From Schoenoplectus triqueter (taxonomy: Eukaryota; Streptophyta; Magnoliopsida; Poales; Cyperaceae), in the NCBI GenBank assembly GCA_964058805.1, contig CAXKVV010001004.1:1-31475 (forward strand): a DNA stretch of 31,475 nt. The letters run 5' to 3'. Positions 10,797 through 21,491 of this stretch are shown here, piece after piece (within the stretch, counting starts at the first letter, position 1; every line of letters starts with the position of its first letter). Below the pieces are notes generated by a model, which was given only the letters and a program-made list of their open reading frames with translations, did not search any database and was not told the origin of the DNA. Both the position numbers and the translations under genes were made by a program.

Positions 10797-10910
10797 ATGT
10801 TTTAAATATCGATAGAGTCATAATACTTAAGACTACATATTTTATATTTATCTTTTTATTTTTTTATTTCTTTTGTAATTTGAGGATTATTTTTTTCTTT
10901 CTTTCTTTTG

Positions 10911-11045
10911 CAGGATATCATGAATATTGGACTTTGAGGACCGAAGGAATATACCATGGTGTGCGACCCTTTTTCACGCCTCTCACCGCCCTGAAAAGGA
11001 ACTGGGCGATGAATTACGGAAGAAAGACACAAAGATCCCTCTAAG
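10911..11045 (+). pseudogene. Possible remnant of the gag start or leader
   Basis: After a T-rich stretch ending in TTTTGCAG, this segment is less AT-rich and in one frame reads RPEKELGDELRKKDTKIPL, which is protein-like. It sits where the leader or start of gag is expected. The frame closes quickly and cannot be joined to the gag piece near 16,100. The assignment rests on position and composition, not clear similarity. Confidence 0.3.
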
Positions 11046-11434
11046 TGTGCATTGAGGTATATTAATATGAATTTGGAATGCACATTTAAATGTTTTAGAG
11101 ATTGTGGGGTCTTTAAAATTCCAATGGGCGCAAACCCCCATTGTTAATTACCCTGTGCTTTGAACCCGAGAAACCTCTGATTAAGAAAAGAAAAAAATAA
11201 ACAGAATAGTTAAGCAATTTTAAGTGGTCGCTATGAGAAGGGGCAAAGAAGATATGGACTTTTTAAGGTAGTCTACATCTTGTGAACCTCAATTAATGAT
11301 AGTTCAGGCCATGTGTCTCGATTAATGACAACTCAAACCATGAGCCTCGATTAATGGCAGTTTAGACCATGTGAATGTCAGTACGCAAAATGTGAAGCTT
11401 GAAGCGCTATGCCAGCTCAGCACCAAGGACTGGT
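11046..11434. repeat. Internal noncoding region with a 3-copy repeat of about 29 bp
   Basis: Between about 11286 and 11372 a unit of about 29 bp built on CTCGATTAATGACAACTCAA and ACCATG occurs three times with changes (CTCAATTAATGATAGTTCAG, CTCGATTAATGACAACTCAA, CTCGATTAATGGCAGTTTAG). The rest has no open frame of note. Confidence 0.55.
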
Positions 11435-11875
11435 TATCAGAAAGACAGAGAAGATTTGATCGTCTTTAACTGATATTCTAGATCATGAACATGAAGCGCT
11501 ATCCCAGCTCATGGACCTAGACATTCAGATATCTCGATGATCCGTGTAGAGATACTGAATGGTTCCCGAGATACGAGACATTGAGTTAAGGCTCCTTACC
11601 AACTGAAATATCAAGATCAAGGTGAATCTTCCGAGATACAAGATGTGAACGCAAGCGCTCTACCCGCTCAACATCAAGATTCAGTGAATCAGAAAGACAT
11701 GATTTAGCCCCTTTCTTGGTCTTTATTGATCTTCTAGACTATGAATGTGAAGTGTTGTGCCAATTCATAAATCTAGGCATTCAAAGTCTCGATGATCCAT
11801 ATAGAGACTTGAATGATTTTCAAGATACGAGATATTGAGTTAAGGCTCCTTACCAACTCAAATATCAAGATCAAG
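11435..11875. repeat. Two direct copies of a unit of about 190 bp
   Basis: The segment starting ATCAGAAAGACA at 11435-11620 returns at 11688-11875 (period about 253 bp). Both copies contain, in order, TATTCTAGA- or TCTTCTAGA-like, GAAGCGCTAT- or GAAGTGTTGT-like, TCTCGATGATCC, GATACGAGA and TTGAGTTAAGGCTCCTTACC, and both end in ATATCAAGATCAAG. They lie in the noncoding leader part of the retrotransposon. Confidence 0.75.
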
Positions 11876-12519
11876 AATTATTTTTTATTTTATTTCGGAT
11901 TGAGTTTGATTTATTTTATTTGATAGAATGATGTATTAATTTATTATTTTTTTACTTGTGCTTTATTTATTTGATAATTGAATTTCTTTTTATTTGAATT
12001 TATTTAACTTTGAATGTTGGGTGTTATTATTTATTTATTTATTTATTTTGATTTTTTTAGGTTAAGATTGATTTAATTTTTTTTTATTTGATAAGAACAA
12101 TACAATCTTTTATTTTTTTATTAATTTTAATTGTCCTTTCTTTTATTTATTTATATTTGAATTTATTCAATTTTGAAGATTGAGAGTTACTTTCTTTTTA
12201 TTTTATTTTAATTTTGATCTTAGATGAATGTTGTTTTAATTTTAAAATTTATTTTTTATTTGATAAGAAAGATCAAGACACTTACTTTATTATTATTACT
12301 TCTTTTACTTGTGTTTTTTTATTTAATTTTAAAGATTTAATTTTATTAATTTTATTTTTATTTCAGATGAAGGTTTGTTTAATTTTGCAATTAATTTTTT
12401 TTTATTTGATAAGAAAGATAAAATCATTTATTTTTTTATTTGTGAATTTATTTATTTAATTTATTTTTATTTGAAGTTTATTTAATTTTGAATAAGAGTT
12501 ATATTTATTATTTTCTTTC

Positions 12520-12586
<67 letters not shown>

Positions 12587-12735
12587 TTTATTAATTTTTT
12601 TATTTTTATTTGAAATTATTTAATTTAGAATTTTATGTAATGCATAAGTATTTTATTTTTATTATTTATTATTTTATTTTTATTTTCAATGAATGTATTT
12701 TAATATTTTTTTTTATTTTCAACGGCTAAAAAATT
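11876..12735. repeat. T-rich low-complexity tract with an ATT microsatellite
   Basis: On this strand the stretch is dominated by T and A, with repeated TTTTATTTGATAAGA and TTTATTTATT blocks. An uninterrupted ATT microsatellite covers about 12521-12586 (roughly 22 units). An 81-codon frame at 12214-12459 is made of Phe, Leu, Ile and Lys from this composition and is not a gene. Confidence 0.8.
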
Positions 12736-13360
12736 ACGATCAGTGAGGGATTATTTTCATTCTTTTTGAGAAAATATATTAGTAATATACTAATTTTATT
12801 TGATAAAAATATCAATGACAATGTTATGAACAATTTCTATTTTGAATATTTTTTTAATTTGAATCCTTTAAAATATTGTTTCGGGAGGAATATTAAAAAC
12901 AGAAAAATCTGAAAACTTACGAAGACTTCAGCAGATAATACTATTTTTTGATTTTTTTAGAGTAAAATGAGTTAATAACATAGTGATTTTATTTAAAATA
13001 AATATGAAATGGGATGTTACGAACAACTTTTATGTTGAATACTTTTCATTTTGAGCTTTTGAAAGTACTGTTTTGAGCAAAATATCAGCAGAAGACGGTT
13101 CTAAAAATCAGGAGCTGTCAGGATTATTTTGCTTTTTTGAAAGGTATTTACAGTGTATTTTTATATGAAAAATTATGTAAAATCTCCTATTGATATGTAT
13201 TTTATGAATATAAAATAATATATATATCACATTCACGGATCGGTACAATTTTATAATTCTTTTATGATAAATGGCTGAACTGGACAGCAGAGGATATTTT
13301 GAACATTTTAAAAAATCTACTTAAGAAAATATATCAGAAAAAAAATATGAACCTTTTAAG
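12736..13360. repeat. Diverged tandem repeats of about 193 bp
   Basis: ATGTTATGAACAATTTCTAT at 12821 is matched by ATGTTACGAACAACTTTTAT at 13014, and the bases after both (TTGAATA, TTTT, then TTTTAAAATATTG or TTGAAAGTACTG) also correspond. Related blocks with GCAG and GGATTATTTT recur around 12740, 12930, 13090 and 13280. The copies are old and the array borders uncertain. Confidence 0.45.
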
Positions 13361-14249
13361 AAGTATATTTATAATAACTTTTATTTTTATAATATTTTTA
13401 TTTAAGGCTATCTTAAGTGTGTTTTAAAAATATTTTTATTCAACAGAAAAATAAACTAGGATGAACATATTTTCTATATATTTTTTTGAAAGAATTTTAT
13501 TTTAGAATATTATTTTTTATATTTTAATATAACAATATTAGTATCATATCACTCTAAACTTAACACACACATCTTTGTCAAGCCGTCACCAAAGTTTCAA
13601 AGACTTATATGATTTATCGGAATAAAAAAAACTTATTTTTATACTTTTAACAAATTACTTGATTTTTATTTTAGAAATGCTAACACTGATGGTTCTTGTC
13701 AAACTGATACTAGCATTATAAAACATTGAAACCCGACACACACAGCTTTGTCAAGCCGGCACCAAGGCTTCAAAGAGTTTTTATATTATTGTACTACTAA
13801 TCAGATTATTATAATTTACTAGATAGGAACTCATAAATTTATATAAAATCGTATGAAGCTCCAAAAATTATAAATATTTACATAGAGATGCACTATAACT
13901 AGATATAGATGCTCACAAAATTTTAATTAAATCGGAGTTGCAGAGGTATGATTTTTTATTTTCGAATCAGATTAGGGGCAAAAGAGGAAAATGTTGTACC
14001 AGTATTTGCTAATTTTCATACCTAAAATGTTGTACAAAAAAATCAGAAAAATATAAAATCAGTTTCTATAGATTCAAATGACTTATTTCTATGAGATCTG
14101 GAAGTTTTATAAGATTTGGAGTAGATCTCATCCCATTTTTCTTTTTATTGCATTTTCAGCCATTTTAGGGCTGATTTTGCGTTTATAAGGGATTCATTGA
14201 TCTTAAATGATTTAAATATATCATTTAGCTTCAATTTAACATTCAATGA
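13361..14249. repeat. Internal retroelement DNA with a 47-bp direct duplication
   Basis: CACACACATCTTTGTCAAGC at about 13563 returns as CACACACAGCTTTGTCAAGC at about 13738; the next bases (CGTCACCAAAGTTTCAAAGA against CGGCACCAAGGCTTCAAAGA) match as well. Period is about 175 bp. The stretch from about 13920 to 14200 resembles LTR sequence read on the minus strand and may belong with the next feature. No gene is seen. Confidence 0.45.
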
Positions 14250-16057
14250 TGTTTGTATAAAGATTTGAGCCAAAGGAAAAAAAAATAAAAAAGATCGAAT
14301 TGCAACATAAGAACATCAAGAAAAAGAAGAAAAATCGATATTGCACATGAAAAATTTCATCTTTATTGCACGAAATAAAATTACAAGCTCTAATACACTC
14401 TTGATATCTATATTTACAGAAGAGAGACCTACCTAGATCTAATTTGTAGATTTAGTAGAAGATGAATTGATTGAATCTTATATTTTTGGGCTTGATTTTG
14501 ATCTCTACTCAAAGATTGAATCTTATTTTGTATCTAATTTAAGATTTAATTGGTTTTGGCAGCATTTTGAATTAGCATTCAGCTTGGGATGAATTGTGTC
14601 TCTTGTGTTTGATGGAGGAGAGGGATTTAAATAAGCCTAGGGGGTGGTAGATGGGTGTATGAGATCGGTTTGACTTTTCTTTGACCAATTTATGCACCAA
14701 CTCCCTTCATTCATCTTCTCATACTCTTCTTAACGTTTTGTAGTATATTAGACCAATTCTAAGTGTTTTAAATGTGCTCTAACAACTGAGAGCACAAGTG
14801 GGGGCAAAAGTGGAGTTTGTTATGTTTGCTGAAAATTTACAAATTTGCCATCCCTAACCACCACTTGATCACCAGATGATTCTAGGGACTTCTAGAAGGT
14901 TCTAGAGATTCAAACATGTTCTTGCCACTCCCTTCCTGCATTTTGGACCTTGCTGGATCCCAATTATGCACCCGAAATCCGTTTTTGCCTTTAAACCCAA
15001 TTTCAAGCCTCATAGCCGTTATCCTTCATTTCTTCACCATTTCTTGTGTTTCAAAGCTTGATTAACATCTAATTGATCCCAGAAATTGATCTACAATGTT
15101 TATTCAATCAATAGAATGCTCTGGTATAGAGTTTGACCAATTCAGTTTTTGACCCGATTTGCGAGTTCGTGGTCTCACCAATTTAAAACTTATGAAATTC
15201 AACCAAGCCCTCAAACAATCTCTTGTGACCATGGAGAAGGTGTTTGAAGTGTCAATTTGATCAATTATGGCTCGGATTGCTCGATTTCATTTTTGGATCG
15301 AAAACTACCCCTTCAGTTTTCTCCCAAACTGCTCAACCATTTTGCAAGTTTTTTATCTCATTGTGTTCTCCTCTCTGTGTTCTTTCCAAAATTATATAAT
15401 ATGTGGGTTTTCATCGCATGGGAGTATCATGACCATTTTCGAATTTTGGACAGTATAGAGGCTCGGTATTGTAGCATGGGTACTGTAGCAATATGGAAAT
15501 TTTCGAATTTGGCCCTTTCCATTTTGATTTTTAATTAGAGTCCTCCATTTGCTGATTTTCTTATTTCTCCTTTACTTTTAAATTGTTTCTCAAAGATCCC
15601 TTTGTCCAAATTGTACCAAAATTTGCTAAATTTTTTCTTGAAATATAAAAAATTTATGGTAATTTTATTTACCATTTTACCCCTTATTCAAGCATCAATT
15701 AATTTTTAACATTTGATCAATTAATTTTTCATTATATTAATCGATAATTTAGAATTTTTTTGACTTTCGTAACTCCAAAAATATCAAATAATATATGAAA
15801 ATTGTCAGAATTTTATGAAGAATTTGTTTGTTCAATAAAATTTGAGTTTTAAGATTTTAGATTTCGAAGAGGTTTTCGATTTGAAATTGTAGAGGTTCGA
15901 CATTTAATTCTTTTCTTAGGAATTTTAATTTTTGAGCATTTCTATGAATTCTTTTTTTTTTTTGGTGCTTCTGGACTTGAATTAAGCCTCTTCGGGTTTT
16001 TAAAATTTCTTGAATCTTTTGTCCCAAGTTGCCTTTTTAATTCCTCGAATTTTCAGG
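14250..16057 (-). mobile_element. LTR-like sequence in reverse orientation inside the retrotransposon
   Basis: On the minus strand this region reads like a plant LTR. There is a TATA-like GGCTTATTTAAATCCC (plus positions about 14622-14637), a leader, then CAATAAAG as a polyadenylation-type signal (14361-14368). Upstream, near 15450-15490, lie short TACTGTAGCA/TATTGTAGCATG-type repeats seen in Ty3-type LTRs. Immediately beyond 16057 on the plus strand, recognisable gag remnants begin. The borders are not exact and no target duplication was found, so this may be a solo LTR or a rearranged piece. Open frames at 15257-15538 lie in this sequence and are not considered genes. Confidence 0.4.
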
Positions 16058-16061
16058 GGTA

Positions 16062-16715
16062 AACATATAGCAATAAGTGATGAATATGACAACCGTCTCC
16101 TGAAGGACTTCTATATGCCCGATGCATCGAGTTGCTATGAAATTGATGCAATAAGTAAACTCACTGCTACAGTGAAGGTGCTTCAATATGATATTCAAAT
16201 ATAGAATGTTCACTATGACAGTGAAAGCGCTACAAAAAGAGATCCGACAAATGAGATGCGATTCAACAAGTAACTCAACTTTCTCTAATTATCATCGCTT
16301 TATAGGATTTTCTCAAGAATCACAAATGGTAGGTAAATTCTCAACTTATGAATTTTACGGTGAAATAGATCATATAGCTCTTGAATGTCAAGTTGGCAAG
16401 TTTTTCTTTCAAGAACCAAAATCTAAAATTTTTTATATGGAAAATTATTATAACAAATAATACGATAATCAGTTTAATAATGTTTATGACACTGATTAAA
16501 ATAATCATTCAAATTCCTCCCATTAGAACAATGAATATGTACCATCTCAATTAGATTTTGAGCAAGTTTTTTTTATTGTAAACATGCTTTGAATTATCAA
16601 CAAACCCCACAAAAATCAAATCTTAAAATAATGTTGGAAAATTTCATTAAGACTGCCAATGAAAGGTATGAACGTGATCAAAATGAAATACTAGATTCTT
16701 CATTTGATGAATCTC
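16062..16715 (+). pseudogene. Decayed C-terminal part of Athila/Tat gag
   Basis: This is the nucleocapsid end of gag from an Athila/Tat-type element. A helical stretch reads EIDAISKLTATVKVLQYDIQ (16139-16198), like the EVDA...LxAQV block in that group. A frame shift follows near 16198. Next comes a CCHC zinc-knuckle position at 16347-16388 whose first two Cys are now Tyr, while His and the last Cys remain (GEIDHIALEC). Downstream is the Asn-rich NNVYDTD-stop-NNHSNSSH-stop-NNE block, where the group normally has Trp at both stop positions. The frame has stops at 16458, 16497 and 16524. YQQTPQKSNLKIMLENFIKT then matches the usual Gln-rich and Leu-Glu segment. It is not functional. Confidence 0.75.
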
Positions 16716-16739
16716 TAGTTAAAAAATAAACTCTGAATA

Positions 16740-17139
16740 AGATTTAAAAATTCAGTGGAATGATGATGATTACAAAAGTCGTTCCTTTATACATGCTCAA
16801 ATTTCTGTTGAGACTAACATTGATGGGAAGAAATGAGATGAGTTTATTTTTATAGGTGAACATAAGAAGGAGAAAGTATTAGAGATTGATTTGGCCGAGT
16901 TCTTTCGATTTATTGGTGGGGAACATCTACTGACTATGCATGAGAAATCAAGTGACAGAGATAGCCTGACGAATGCATGCCAATCTGAAGTAACCGAGGT
17001 CAAAACACTTGCCAAGACATCAAATATTAAACTCAAACCACTTTCATCCTCTCTCCGTTATGAATTCCTCGGTCTCAAAGAAACTTATCTAGTTTTTATG
17101 AATGTCAATCTAGAACTTGCTCAAATTGAGCTGTTCTAG
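16740..17139 (+). pseudogene. Scrap of Athila/Tat pol ahead of reverse transcriptase
   Basis: At 17032-17134 the frame reads LKPLSSSLRYEFLGLKETYL and continues with VFMNVNLELAQIE. This matches the LKPLPxxLRYxFLG linker that precedes reverse transcriptase in Athila/Tat pol. An open stretch of about 80 codons (16891-17139) carries it and then stops; the reverse transcriptase core, RNase H and integrase do not follow. No protease active-site motif is visible upstream, so a large internal deletion is inferred. Confidence 0.65.
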
Positions 17140-18460
17140 TATTTTCTTTCAAGATCGACACATCCAACCATGTACCATGGGAACCTTTTGAAAACTTCAC
17201 TAAGTATGTCTTAAACACTTGGGAGAACTACGATGCAGTTATGGGGCATAAAGTGAAGATAAAAAAGAGTGAGATGAGACGAGATGATAACATCCTTACT
17301 GGACTACATACGAAATCTTATAAGTTTTTCAAAGTTTGAATGATTTATTTGTACGAATGGAAAGCATTGAAGTCAACACTTTAAATAAGCTTGGGGAGGG
17401 TTGTTTGATGATGTATGTGATGATGATGATTTTTCTATGGTTTTTACTTTTGTATTTAGAACTTGCATTCATGACATGTAGTTGCATTTTAGATTTTAGT
17501 GTAATTGTATGTAGAGTTTTCATTAGATAGCATTTAGAAGTAATTTAGAATTTTTAGGGGTAATTTTAAAAAAAATTATGGAATGAGAAATTTGATGAAT
17601 AAAGGTATGCAATTTCGTAAGGAATTCTTAGAGGACACACTTTTCAAAATTATTATCGCTTAAACTAAGCAATAAAGATAATTTTGGAAGAGATAATTAG
17701 GCGAGTGATTTGTTAGTATTTTCGAGAGTTAAATGTGAAAAAAATTATGATTTTGACAAATAATCTAACTTTTTCATGAAAAAATATCTTTTGTCTCCCT
17801 CCAATAAGTTTTACATCATTTTATTCTTTCTTTTAGTTTTTTTATTTAAGTTTAGTTGGTTAAAAATTTATTCGTTAAGTGTTAAGTATGAAGCATAAAA
17901 AAATTGAGTTGATTGACACTCCGCTAGCTTAATTAAACTATAAGTGAATGTATACAATATACACCTTGAACAGTCTAGGTAAATCAAGCCAATTGTGTAT
18001 TATTTCAGTGCAATTCAGTGCAAGACAAGAACAAGATCACTTGATGAAAAAAAATATATAATAAAAAAATGTATGCTTGTACTTTATTGTATATGAAGTC
18101 CAATTTACATTCTATTCTCCACCTTAATTCCTTTTTCTTTCAAGAAATAAACCGGTCATTTGATAAAATTATAAAAGATTTTATATTTAGGTTTTAAAAG
18201 TCGTATGAACCCCATGTATGGTTATTTTTACCAAGAGAGTCTAATGTGCTTGTGGATTTCAAATTATTAAAACAGACTCGATAATATTTTTAATATGCCT
18301 TATGAAAAGTAAAGATATATGTCTTTGATTGTTAAATTTTTCAATTTCGATTGATTTTTCAGAATTATTATATTAGGTCTAGTTTAGATAAAAGTTGAGT
18401 TGAGAGATTTGATCAAAATTTGAGTTTGAGATTTGCTTGAGGGTAAACAATATTCAAGTT
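17140..18460 (+). other. 3' noncoding part of the retrotransposon
   Basis: No intact frame is seen. A short protein-like stretch around 17180-17338 (starting PWEPFENFTKYVLNTWENYD) is unassigned. A purine-rich AAGCTTGGGGAGGG lies at 17387-17400. Just before the 3' LTR, 18420-18460 has the layout GAGTTTGAGATTTGCTTGAG, GGTAAACAAT, CAAGTT; in related elements this runs into a G-rich polypurine tract, and the G run appears to be lost here. Confidence 0.55.
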
Positions 18461-19845
18461 TGATAGAATGATTTAAATACTATATCTTGGATGTGATTTA
18501 GTCTCACAATTTAGCTTTTTAGAGTTTAATTAGGTTTAATTTAGTCTAATTAGGGTTTAAATTATTAAGTTCAAGTTACTGCTTAGATTTTATTAGTTTT
18601 TTAGGATTATATGGAAGTCCATGAAAAATAAAGAAGAACAACGTAAATTTGAGGCAAAACGAACATCAGACGAGAACGTTATAAGCAAAAGAGTGAAACT
18701 AGGTACCAGAGTCAGTGCCTGCGGACCGCATACAGTCTGGCGGTTTCAGCCTGATCTCCTAACGGTTATTTGCAGTTTTTAGGAGATCCGCTGTGTATTT
18801 TTGAGAGTTCTTGGGCTCGTTTTGCTACTTATAAAGAGGAGAATCAGAAAAATAAGGGGGGGGGGGGGTTGGACAAGATTAGATAGTTTTGAGAAAATTT
18901 CATTTTTCCTCAGAGAGAAGAAGGCATAAGGAATTGAAATAAAAAACTGGGCGTAACTCTTATTCTCTTGATGATTTTTTTCTTGATTTTCATTGATTTT
19001 ATTTGCGATTCTCTCTCTTCCATGAAAGAGTAAAATTAATCTAGGATTTAGACATGTAACTTGAAACTTGAAGAATCGTACTTATTGTTGTTTTAATTGT
19101 TTTATTTTATAAATTATTTTTATGAGTGAATTACCGTGAGTTGATTGAACTGTTGTATGTTTGTATTAGTAATCTGTCTGGGATTAAAAACTCTAGATAA
19201 CCAAGATTCATACCGTACAAATGAGATTAGAATTACACATGAATCTTAGAGAATTGTTTAGATATATAACCAAAATCTGACGGTTCTTCGACCCCCAAAA
19301 GCGGTATCTAACCCTAGATGATGAACCTAACTATGAAGTCTAGATTAGCTGAGACTTTTCTGAATATTTAGAGTATTAATTAGATGAACCAAATCATGAA
19401 TAATTAGTCTTTGAATTGTTTAGAATTATCAGATCTTAACGGATTTAAATTAGGAAGAACAATGAACTTAATCGGGAAGTTTTCCCTAATTGAAACACTG
19501 TGTCAAACCCTAACAAAAAACTTGGTACTAAATTAGATGGTACCGCTCATAAATTAGCATTAAAATACATAAAAAGTATAATTAATACTCAAGTGGATGA
19601 GATGCTGAAACCCTAAACTCTCTTAATCTTGAAGCAATCCAAAAGTTCAGTTTGATTATTTATTTTAAAAATTATTTAGTTTAGAAACCTTTTTTGATTT
19701 AATGTTTAGCTTAAAGAAATTATCTACATCAGTAGTTTAATCAGTCTCCATGGGATTGACATCTAAATACTACACGATAGGTCATGCGCTTGCGACTATC
19801 TCTTGTGTGTATTAAGTTAATTTTATTAGTTTAAAAAATATCACA
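18461..19845 (+). repeat. 3' LTR of the Athila/Tat-type element
   Basis: This 1,385-bp sequence starts TGATAGAATGATTTAAATAC and ends AATATCACA. It is the partner of 9474-10768 and about 90 bp longer, mainly through extra bases near 18876-18930 and 19229-19265. A run of 13 G at 18856-18868 replaces the short GGAGGG of the 5' LTR. Many differences between the two LTRs are C/T or G/A, as expected for long methylated DNA. Confidence 0.9.
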
Positions 19846-20817
19846 ACATCGTAAGTAATAGTATTTTATTCTGTACGTAATTCATTATTTCAATATGATA
19901 TAAATATATTTTAAAAATTATTTTCTTACTTTTATTACACAAATAATATAATAAAATATTAATATTTTAATAAGAAAAATAAATATATAATTTCATGAAT
20001 AATATGAAAAAAATTCAGCAAAATAAAAAATAAGATAGAAAGATGGGCACAAATATTCAAAAATCTTGCTACTATGGATTAAAATGAATAGGAAAAAGTA
20101 GGAACAATGGTCAACCCTCTGATCGATTTTTTTTAATATTATCAATATAATTATGTATGTTTTTAAAAAAATAAAAAAGATATTTATTGGTCCAATTTTA
20201 TTATCTATCAAATACTTATTTATATTTGATCGAATAAATTTAAAAATTATATCAATAATTTTTTTTATTAGCCATCTCCCTAGCTTAATTTATTAACGGT
20301 AATTCGCTCCATCCTTACTTGAATGATTTGATCATTAATTTGCTACAATTAAAAAAATATAAATGTACTAATTAACCATTATACAATCTATGTAAAGCAA
20401 TATGAAAAATTATTAAGAAGAAACCATCAAATTTTTAATTGATTATTAAATATATAACAATATGCTTGTATCCTATATAACATATGTCTGGAAAAGTTTC
20501 AAAAAAATAAAATAAAATAAATCAAAACATCAAAATTTATAAAAAAAAATTGAGACCGAATTTGAAACTCGGATCTTACTATGAATGCACATTTTCACTA
20601 AAATCTTATCATTTTTTTATTTTTTTTTATTTTATTTACCAAATCAAAATCTGTATCAAACACATATAAAATCTCGGAAAGAAAATAATTCACTTGGATA
20701 GATTTTTTTTCCGAGCTAGCTGTTACATCAAAGGGAACTAAAAAAATCGATACATGAGTAACTCATATCCATATCTCACCTATTCCCATTCGCAGGTGGT
20801 CTCCAAACAGGGCCTTA

Positions 20818-21485
20818 TGTTACCCTTTTTGTGGCGGTATCTGCACTTTAAGCTATAATGTTATATTCATGGTTAAAGCTGAGAGGCATAGTTGCAGTTA
20901 AAAACGTCACATAAGATCTGAGACAGATAAGAACTGGTTTTTGATCTAGTAATAAAAATAACACCTCTTTGTAGGAGATCATAAATTTAAAATTCAGATG
21001 ATTTTTTTTATAAATATTTATGAAATTTAAGAACTTAACTATCATCTTTTCTATAAAAAAAAGAAAAAAAATACGGGACGGACGTTCATTTATTGTGTAA
21101 AGTATAAATTCTAACCTATTATTCTATGCAATTAATTGACACATAATTTTTTTAGAGATATACAGGTTGCTAGTTCAAAATAAGAGAGTCAAGAGAAGAA
21201 ACAAGGATCCTCTACGGGCTACGGCTGCTCGTGCAGCTCACCAGATCTCAGCCGTTGATCTCACTGCTATGATTAATTCTTAATTGAGACTTGAGATCAA
21301 ATGAATACGACGGCTTGAGTATAAAATAAGAATTGTCAAATGCGTCACTAAGTAGGTGATTTCATCTCGAAATTTCTAAATATGAAAACACTCTATACAT
21401 CTTGACTAAAATTAATATGGAAGAAAAAAAAATGGTATGTATGTATATATGCAGGGGGAGATCCATTGGTATGTATGTATATATG
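20818..21485. other. Intergenic DNA between Harbinger and hAT elements
   Basis: No gene is supported. Around 21205-21325 there is a less AT-rich patch with GATCTCAGCCGTTGATCTCA and, about 50 bp on, a partly inverted TGAGATCAAAT...GACGGCTTGAG. It could be the end of another small transposon, but no borders were found. Confidence 0.35.
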
Positions 21486-21491
21486 CAGGGG
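21433..21491. repeat. Duplicated target site and transposon tip next to a hAT element
   Basis: A 25-bp stretch (TGGTATGTATGTATATATGC followed by AGGGG) occurs at 21433-21457 and 21467-21491, with a period of 34 bp. The second copy includes the left target duplication and the first six bases of the hAT element that starts at 21486; the first copy is a separate tip without the rest. Confidence 0.7.

Larger units (their letters stand above)
9474..19845 (+). mobile_element. Degenerate Ty3-type retrotransposon of the Athila/Tat group
   Basis: Two long direct repeats (9474-10768 and 18461-19845) bound an internal region that begins with a primer binding site complementary to tRNA-Asp. Before the 3' LTR is TTTGCTTGAGGGTAAACAAT, which resembles the stretch before the polypurine tract in Athila/Tat elements. 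Gag and pol survive only as broken pieces near 16080-17134; protease, most of reverse transcriptase, RNase H and integrase are not visible. No target duplication was found at the outer ends (CTGTA against ACATC), so one end may be eroded. The element inserted into the Harbinger-type element that surrounds it. Confidence 0.85.
9050..20814. mobile_element. PIF/Harbinger-type element with long TIRs, split by an LTR retrotransposon
   Basis: The left end GGGCATGTTCGTTTG and the reversed right end GGCCCTGTTTGGAG are related to Tourist/PIF-type ends. TTA lies immediately outside both ends (9047-9049 and 20815-20817), the usual 3-bp Harbinger target duplication. Inward of the ends, 9190-9370 matches the reverse complement of about 20480-20650: GGTAAATAAAAT, GCATTCATAG, CAAATTCGGT and TTTTTTTGAAACTTTT occur in the same order. 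Diverged TIRs of roughly 300 bp are therefore present. Leaving out the retrotransposon (9474-19845), the element would be about 1.4 kb with no transposase frame, so it is a non-autonomous long-TIR element. Confidence 0.7.

Noticed and set aside
10754..11083. 96-codon plus-strand and 75-codon minus-strand frames over the primer binding site
   Set aside because: They run across a primer binding site and a T-rich leader; only the short gag-like stretch was kept, as a remnant.
15257..15538. 93-codon open frame
   Set aside because: Lies in LTR-like sequence read on the other strand, with no protein similarity.
17336..17530. 64-codon hydrophobic open frame after the pol scrap, considered as an env-like piece
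   Set aside because: Too short and of simple composition; a frame of the same size exists on the other strand. No env motif is visible.
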